Shown here: positions 60,901 to 64,000 of the stretch, one piece after another
Layout of the letters: every line of letters begins with the position of its first letter
How positions within the stretch are numbered: the first letter of the stretch is position 1
Origin: Anodontia alba
Taxonomy: Eukaryota > Mollusca > Bivalvia > Lucinida > Lucinidae
Direction: 5' to 3'
DNA: 64,000 nucleotides
Assembly (NCBI GenBank): GCA_964016985.1
Contig: OZ024836.1
Span: forward strand, 37,070,152-37,134,151
Program-made: the position numbers and the translations under genes
The notes under the pieces: generated by a model
Database searches by the model: none
The model's input: the letters and a program-made list of their open reading frames with translations, nothing else
Told to the model about the DNA's origin: nothing

Positions 60901-61364
60901 TTGCCTTTTAGAGTATACTCCTTTTTCAAATGGGGTTGGTATGCAGGCAAGCAAACAGGAAGGTCTTAACACTTGTCATGCTGAAACCGGATATACCCTG
61001 CCTATGCAAACAGTGTAGATCCAGATCAGTTGGCTTCTGAAGATGCCAACTGATCTGGATCTGCACTGTTTGTTATTCAGTATGTGAATTTATTCAAGCA
61101 CCTGGATCAAATAATCTGATTGGCTGAAAATTAAAAGTGGGCGTGGCATCTTCATTTATTCAGCATGACAAGGGTTAAAGTTATCTACATAGTAAAATAT
61201 GACGAAAACTCTACCAAGCGCATCAAGTCCCTCTAAACTAAATACCAACATGCATTTCAACTATTTCTATTCACAACACCGACAACAGTTATCTACCTTG
61301 ATCGTCAAAGCCATGTGTTAGTTCATGTCCCATCACCACGCCCATAGCGCCGAAGTTTAAAGAT
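52564..61364 (-). CDS. M13 metallopeptidase (endothelin-converting-enzyme/neprilysin-like), C-terminal part, 4 exons
   Basis: M13 enzymes are zinc endopeptidases, normally type II membrane proteins with the catalytic domain outside the cell, that cut small signalling peptides. On the minus strand the order is 61297-61364, 57020-57144, 55470-55631, 52564-52740, all with AG/GT borders and matching phases (1, 0, 0). Diagnostic features are the zinc motif HELTH in [14 protein letters not shown], then [28 protein letters not shown] (the third zinc ligand Glu and Asp), [17 protein letters not shown], and the terminal C-VIW (the CxxW of the family). [14 protein letters not shown] and TECMVDQYS fit endothelin-converting enzymes better than neprilysin, by recalled alignment. 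The 5' exons lie beyond the right edge. All essential residues in this part are present. Confidence 0.92.
52755..53010. mobile_element. Family I element (intronic)
   Basis: 'ggtctactcttaagggaaag' / complement; hairpin 'gaatttgctcccatagggag'. It begins close to the last exon's acceptor. Confidence 0.7.
53085..53830. repeat. Intronic tandem repeat, ~140-bp units, split by a SINE
   Basis: 'actagaatatcaaagtatta' and 'gttaagtcaagggaggtaat' recur at about 53140/53210, 53640 and 53715/53795. The middle copy is interrupted by the SINE at 53325-53630. Confidence 0.75.
53325..53630 (-). mobile_element. tRNA-derived SINE (full length)
   Basis: On the minus strand it starts GCGCCGGCCTCGGTGGCTCA (A-box) and contains 'ctggttcaacccctgccgag' (B-box). 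The tail end reads as 'ttgtgttgaggttttacggc' on the plus strand. Confidence 0.85.
54100..54405 (-). mobile_element. tRNA-derived SINE (full length, with target duplication)
   Basis: Same family as above. It is flanked by a perfect 12-bp direct repeat, AATTCTCAATTA, at 54088-54099 and 54406-54417. That duplication shows target-primed insertion and a fairly recent arrival. Confidence 0.9.
54480..55469 (-). repeat. Tandem array of degenerate copies of the M13 GENIADNGG exon 3' half
   Basis: Each unit holds the exon's 3' part, its splice donor and about 60 bp of intron. Donor-edge positions at 54989, 55146, 55308 and the true 55470 give spacings of 157, 162 and 162 bp. Further decayed copies lie at 54480-54670. 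The GENIADNGG half is absent from all of them. The 55146 copy has an in-frame TAA and the 55308 copy a 2-bp deletion, so these are pseudoexons. Confidence 0.8.
54673..54921. mobile_element. Family D element (copy 4), inside the pseudoexon array
   Basis: 'cctgggaccagttgttcaaa' / complement ends; hairpin GCGAGTAGCTTTTGCA / complement. It interrupts one of the degenerate exon units. Confidence 0.8.
55470..55631 (-). CDS. M13 peptidase exon with GENIADNGG
   Basis: Minus-strand acceptor 'gttgcaatttcgaag', donor CTCAG|gtaaga. 54 codons, phase 0 both ends. It encodes [20 protein letters not shown], then [20 protein letters not shown] and IFFLGFSQ. The Glu of GENIAD is the third zinc ligand of M13 enzymes. 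Confidence 0.95.
55695..55880. mobile_element. Family F/H-like palindrome
   Basis: 'gaataaatcagcagacgaca' to 'agagtgccaagtgttaa'; arms TTTGACATTTCATGCAAATT / complement around CCAGTGGA. Confidence 0.7.
56030..56250. mobile_element. Family A/H-like hairpin element
   Basis: Shared core 'acagtgtggactctgatcag' / 'gacctgggtccacactgttt', with 'agcagatgacaa' to the right. Termini are not clear. Confidence 0.5.
56566..56768. mobile_element. Family A element, core shortened
   Basis: TACGGTAAATGTCCTAAAAT on the left, 'ttaagacatttatcgttta' on the right. The hairpin is reduced to GATCAGGAGCAGTCTGATC. Confidence 0.75.
57020..57144 (-). CDS. M13 peptidase exon [14 protein letters not shown]
   Basis: Minus-strand acceptor 'acttcgttttcag', donor AAT|gtaagt. 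Two bases complete the Gly split after DDQ, then [20 protein letters not shown] and [20 protein letters not shown]. The NNAS site could be N-glycosylated. Phase 0 out. Confidence 0.95.
57455..57640. mobile_element. Family F/H-like palindrome
   Basis: 'gcagattcagtagatgacaa' and 'ctgctgaaatttttacccag'; arms 'ctgacacttcatgcgaccta' / complement. Confidence 0.6.
57867..57897 (+). repeat. Poly(A) low-complexity tract
   Basis: A run of about 30 A inside the intron. Confidence 0.85.
57940..58247. mobile_element. Family B palindrome followed by half of a family D element
   Basis: B arms at 57945-58045. From about 58115 D sequence ('ctgctcacattttttcagca') runs to 'aacaactgggcccag'. Its other half is missing. 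Confidence 0.6.
58708..58830. mobile_element. Palindrome related to family B, with different core
   Basis: 'aaaatatgttgtgtgtactc' / complement around 'gattcgcattgacttgtcga'. Confidence 0.6.
58831..59385. other. Intronic stretch with a diverged duplicate
   Basis: 59000-59220 ('gtaaaactggtttaagcccc', 'tgccttgggagagctgtgct') is a diverged copy of 56340-56550 in the same intron/gene region. No coding role is seen. Confidence 0.5.
59390..59505. mobile_element. Family B palindrome
   Basis: 'tttctccacaaaaacaaatg' / complement around 'gtgccttggtaaggcact'. Confidence 0.75.
59876..60039. mobile_element. Family E short copy (MITE)
   Basis: 'gattgactctcattatctca' and 'tgagataatgagagtcagtt' inverted ends, about 160 bp. 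Confidence 0.65.
60051..60262. mobile_element. Family H element (best hairpin)
   Basis: TTAACTCTTTGCATGCTGGG to 'agtggggaaagagtta'; perfect hairpin GATCAGGCCCGACATTTTGT / complement. Confidence 0.8.
60400..60675. mobile_element. Two partial family J elements
   Basis: First, 'gaccctgatcagatgtcatg' / 'tctgggtctacactgtttgc'. Second, 'gatcagaagccacattctgt' / 'catctgatgagactacactg' with shortened arms. Confidence 0.5.
60680..60965. mobile_element. Family I element, diverged
   Basis: 'ggtgactctaaaagggaagg' / 'cttttagagtatactccttt', then 'aagcaaacaggaaggtctta'. Confidence 0.6.
60966..61178 (-). mobile_element. Family G element
   Basis: 'ttaacacttgtcatgctgaa' to 'attcagcatgacaagggtta'; hairpin GATCAGTTGGCTTCTGAAG / complement. 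Confidence 0.8.
61297..61364 (-). CDS. M13 peptidase exon with the HELTH zinc motif
   Basis: Minus-strand acceptor 'gcttctctactaacag', donor CAAG|gtagat. 68 nt, phase 2 in and phase 1 out. It encodes [20 protein letters not shown] and DQ. HELTH supplies two zinc-binding His and the catalytic Glu. The residues before it match the family's 'SPKALNFG'. Confidence 0.95.
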
Positions 61365-61394
61365 CTGTTAGTAGAGAAGCAGTGGTGCAATTGC

Positions 61395-61590
61395 GGATTA
61401 ACTCTCAAAGCACCACACAAAATTTGTAGCAGACGACATTTTATTTTTTATTCTTTATTTTTCAGAGAAAATAAGTTAAGTTAAGCAGATGATTCACATG
61501 AAATGTCAAGACTTATTTTCTACGAAAAATAAAAAAAATATATAAAAATGTTGTCAGCTGCAGTTGTGATTGGCCCTTTAAGGATTAAGA
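61395..61590. mobile_element. Family F element next to the HELTH exon
   Basis: 'ttaactctcaaagcaccaca' to 'attggccctttaaggattaa'. It starts about 30 bp upstream (in transcript direction) of the exon acceptor. Confidence 0.75.
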
Positions 61591-61904
61591 AATGTGCCAC
61601 CAAAAGTGAAAGAGATATATGTGAGAATAGTGCAGTTCCTGATTGGCCTATCAGGCTTTCCAGCAAAAAAAGGTTTAAAAAAAATAGAACTTGTTTTTCT
61701 AAATAGAACAACAACAAAACAAAAAAATGTCTATCCACTTTTGGCATCATAGTGCAGTGTACATTAAGCAAATGTTTACCGGAATATAAACTGATATGAG
61801 ATGACATGCAGGGTACAAGAACCATAATGTTTGTATTTTTGTTTGAATAATGCTACATTGTAGTTTGGCGTTTTTGTTTGTGAAAAAATGTATCTGCTAT
61901 ACAC

Positions 61905-62253
61905 AGTAAAACGTCATGATTCAAACACAGATGGCTCATTTTCCATGGCTGATTTGAAATCAATCTTGAGTCCTTTGGAAATTCTTCCTATAGCTAAAGA
62001 AATGAAATATTTAGGGATTTTCTTGGCAAATTTTCTTATTTCATCATGAAATTTATGTTGTGTGTACTCATTAGAATTGCCTCATTGAGGCAATTCTAAT
62101 GAGTACACTCAACATACCAATAGTTTACAGAAAATCAAGAAGATATTTTTAGAGGATCATTAACCAACCCTCAGTGGCTTGAACTACATCTACCTATGTC
62201 TAGAACTTCCATGTTCCCAAAAATGTTCGAGCCATTGAGGTTCAACTGTAATT
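61905..62253 (-). mobile_element. Family P pogo-like element (copy 3, opposite strand)
   Basis: 'acacagtaaaacgtcatgat' to 'cattgaggttcaactgta'; core 'agaattgcctcattgaggca'. Confidence 0.75.
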
Positions 62254-62399
62254 TGAATAGTTTTTAATATATCATAAAAATATAAATATGATAACCCATT
62301 AGTTGTCGACGGTAATTCTAGTATTAAATACTGAATAAATCATAAATCTGACAAAAATCATGTCCATGAAGTTAACAACTACATATACAAAATGTAAAA

Positions 62400-63420
62400 C
62401 ATATATTTCAGAGCTGTAAGATAGATTATGGAGCTTGCAAACTGCACCTTGACATATTGTTCTTAATATTTATATGAAGTTTCATGAAGATATACTGAAA
62501 GGCTTTAAAGTTATACAGCAAACACGATTTCGTCACAGAAACTGCCACTAAAAAGATCAAAAAGACATAACACAAACTGGACGTGTCCAAATAACACAAA
62601 TGCACCCCCCCCTTTGGGACCCTAGCCCCACCCCAGGAAATGACCCAGAGGCAACTCTAACACAGAGTTAAAGGGTTAGGCCTGCTTAAATAGTGTACCA
62701 AATTTCAACTTCCTAGCATAAAAGGTACCCAAGTTATGACCTCAAAGAGATACGCGGACATAAATGTCAATGTAAATTTGAATGTAAACTTGAACATTTG
62801 TTAGACTCTGGTTACGAATGTGACATACACACGTAAGCATGTAACGTCATGGCAAAATGCTCTATGCCCCACTGCTGCCTTCAACAAAGGCAGCAATGGG
62901 GGCATAAAAATACATATCCAAGAGTTATGGTTCTTCCTTTCTGCACATCATCCCATATTGGTTAATATTTGTATGGAGTCTCGTGAAGATATCCTGCGTT
63001 TTTAATTGAAAGAGTGGATACAATTTTATTACAGAAATGACTACTGACAAAGATCTGGGAGAAATTTTAAATAAATTCTAAGATTTACAAATTTTGTGCT
63101 ATGCATGTTGTCCAAATTTGGCCGGTAAATATTTCCATGAAGAGATACTTTTACACCATTTTTAAGTAATAGAGCAGAGACTATTTTGTCACAGAAATTG
63201 CTACTTACAAAGTTCAGAGGGCCACAACTCATAAAGTGTTACAATTCTTATGCTCTGCATGTCATCCAATGTTGATTAATACATCTTTGAAGTTTCATGA
63301 AGATATCTTGAATGGTTTTCTAGCCACAGAGGGGACACAATTTCGTGACAGACAAAGGAAGAGACAGACAGATGGACAGACAGACAACCATGGCAAAAAC
63401 ACTGTTTCCTGACCCTGAAG
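62400..63420 (+). repeat. Diverged tandem repeat, ~155-bp units
   Basis: 'gtttcatgaagatatactga', 'gtctcgtgaagatatcctgc', 'ttccatgaagagatactttt' and 'gtttcatgaagatatcttga' begin near 62479, 62979, 63134 and 63291, each followed by 'tttcgtcacagaaactgc'-type sequence. The end reads 'agagacagacagatggacag', a common mollusc repeat tail. Confidence 0.65.
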
Positions 63421-63436
63421 AGGGGAGATGTACATA

Positions 63437-63742
63437 CATGCCATACCTCACACTGTGAGACAAAATCTCACAGAATTTTGGCCCTACTGGACCCCATTTC
63501 CCAAAAGATTTTCAAATCTCAAAGAATTTTCATACCATTTAATAAGCTACTTTTTGAAGAACTAGAAATAAATCACATATTAGCATGGCTATCCCATGCT
63601 TAATTCATTAAAATAATGGCTTTTAACTTACTTATGTGAGTTTGAAAGTGATTTTCATAAAAATCTCACAGAATTTCACAAATCTCCCCTAAAAATTTGC
63701 AGAATCTCACAGATTTCTGTCAACAGCTAATGGCATATATGG
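63437..63742. mobile_element. Second copy of the TCTCACAGAATTT repeat
   Basis: Starts 'catgccatacctcacactgt' and ends 'cagctaatggcatatatgg'. Matches 27310-27665. Confidence 0.7.
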
Positions 63743-63899
63743 AGACATATCTACAAAATTCTGAAAAGTTTCCTTATAATGTTTACCCTGTAAACAAGTG
63801 GGTAAAGATTATAGACTTGTTAACATAATGAAGAGTAATCATGGTATGCTCAGCAATGCCTTGACTTTTCCCAGATACCAGTACAGTGTTTGTGTAATT

Positions 63900-64000
63900 T
63901 AAACAGGCTACATATACTGTATTTACCCTAAGTATTGGGACACCTTATCTACTTACCATATATAGTTCATTCTACTACCTGTTGATGTGTCTAAAATATT
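63900..64000. mobile_element. Family J element, cut by the window edge
   Basis: 'atactgtatttaccctaagt' and 'tactacctgttgatgtgtct' match the J end. Confidence 0.55.

Noticed and set aside
511..62110. Regularly repeated palindromes suggesting a CRISPR array
   Set aside because: Copies are dispersed, belong to several families and show TA-type targets. The genome is eukaryotic and there is no repeat-spacer periodicity.

Overview
The window is animal nuclear DNA: AT-rich, with spliced genes, introns of several kilobases, and a very dense load of short palindromic repeats. Rootletin and an M13 metallopeptidase, tRNA-derived SINEs, and Helentron-like elements carrying tandem repeats together suggest a mollusc, most likely a heterodont bivalve. 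The phylum is inferred from repeat character. Genus and species cannot be named from sequence alone.

Layout. (1) 1-2290: repeats and unassigned DNA. (2) 2291-5749: one very long open reading frame (1152 codons) encoding a low-complexity Asn/Ser/Gly protein with two internal repeat arrays; I do not recognise the protein. (3) 6968-32253, plus strand: the last eight coding exons of rootletin (CROCC), including a 21-nt microexon, encoding 423 residues of coiled coil plus a basic Ser/Thr-Pro tail. The 5' part of rootletin lies outside the window or is joined to the long ORF. (4) 32254-48850: intergenic or 3'-UTR DNA made almost entirely of repeats. (5) 48850-51062: a decayed, internally deleted non-LTR retrotransposon. 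(6) 52564-61364, minus strand: the last four coding exons of an endothelin-converting-enzyme/neprilysin-like M13 metallopeptidase, with the HELTH zinc site, GENIADNGG and the C-terminal Cys-x-x-Trp. Its 5' exons lie beyond the right edge. The two genes face each other tail to tail.

Repeat families, named here for cross-reference. A: ends in GTAAATGTCCTAAAATTT, TA-flanked. B: ends near CTCCATGAAAACATATGTTG, core ACTCATTAGAAGTGCCTC. C: about 275 bp, ends ACGAAAACACGCCTAT. D: ends GGGCCCAGTTGTTCAAAG. E: ends CAGTTGACTCTCGTTATCTC, pogo/Tigger-like. E2: ends ACAACCTCTTTATAACACGG. F: ends TTAACCCTTAAAGYGCCA, core CTTGACATTTCATGTGAAT. G: ends TTAACCCTTGTCCTGCTGAA. H: ends TTAACTCTTTCCCAGCTAG. I: core AAAGAATTTGCTCCC. 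J: core GATGAGATGCTGCATTC. P: ends CAGTCGAACTTCAATGGCTC. Families A, G, H and J share the outer hairpin segment AAACAGTGTAGACCC around different inner stems, while B, C and P share a different core. Many copies are nested. No tRNA, rRNA or CRISPR array was found.
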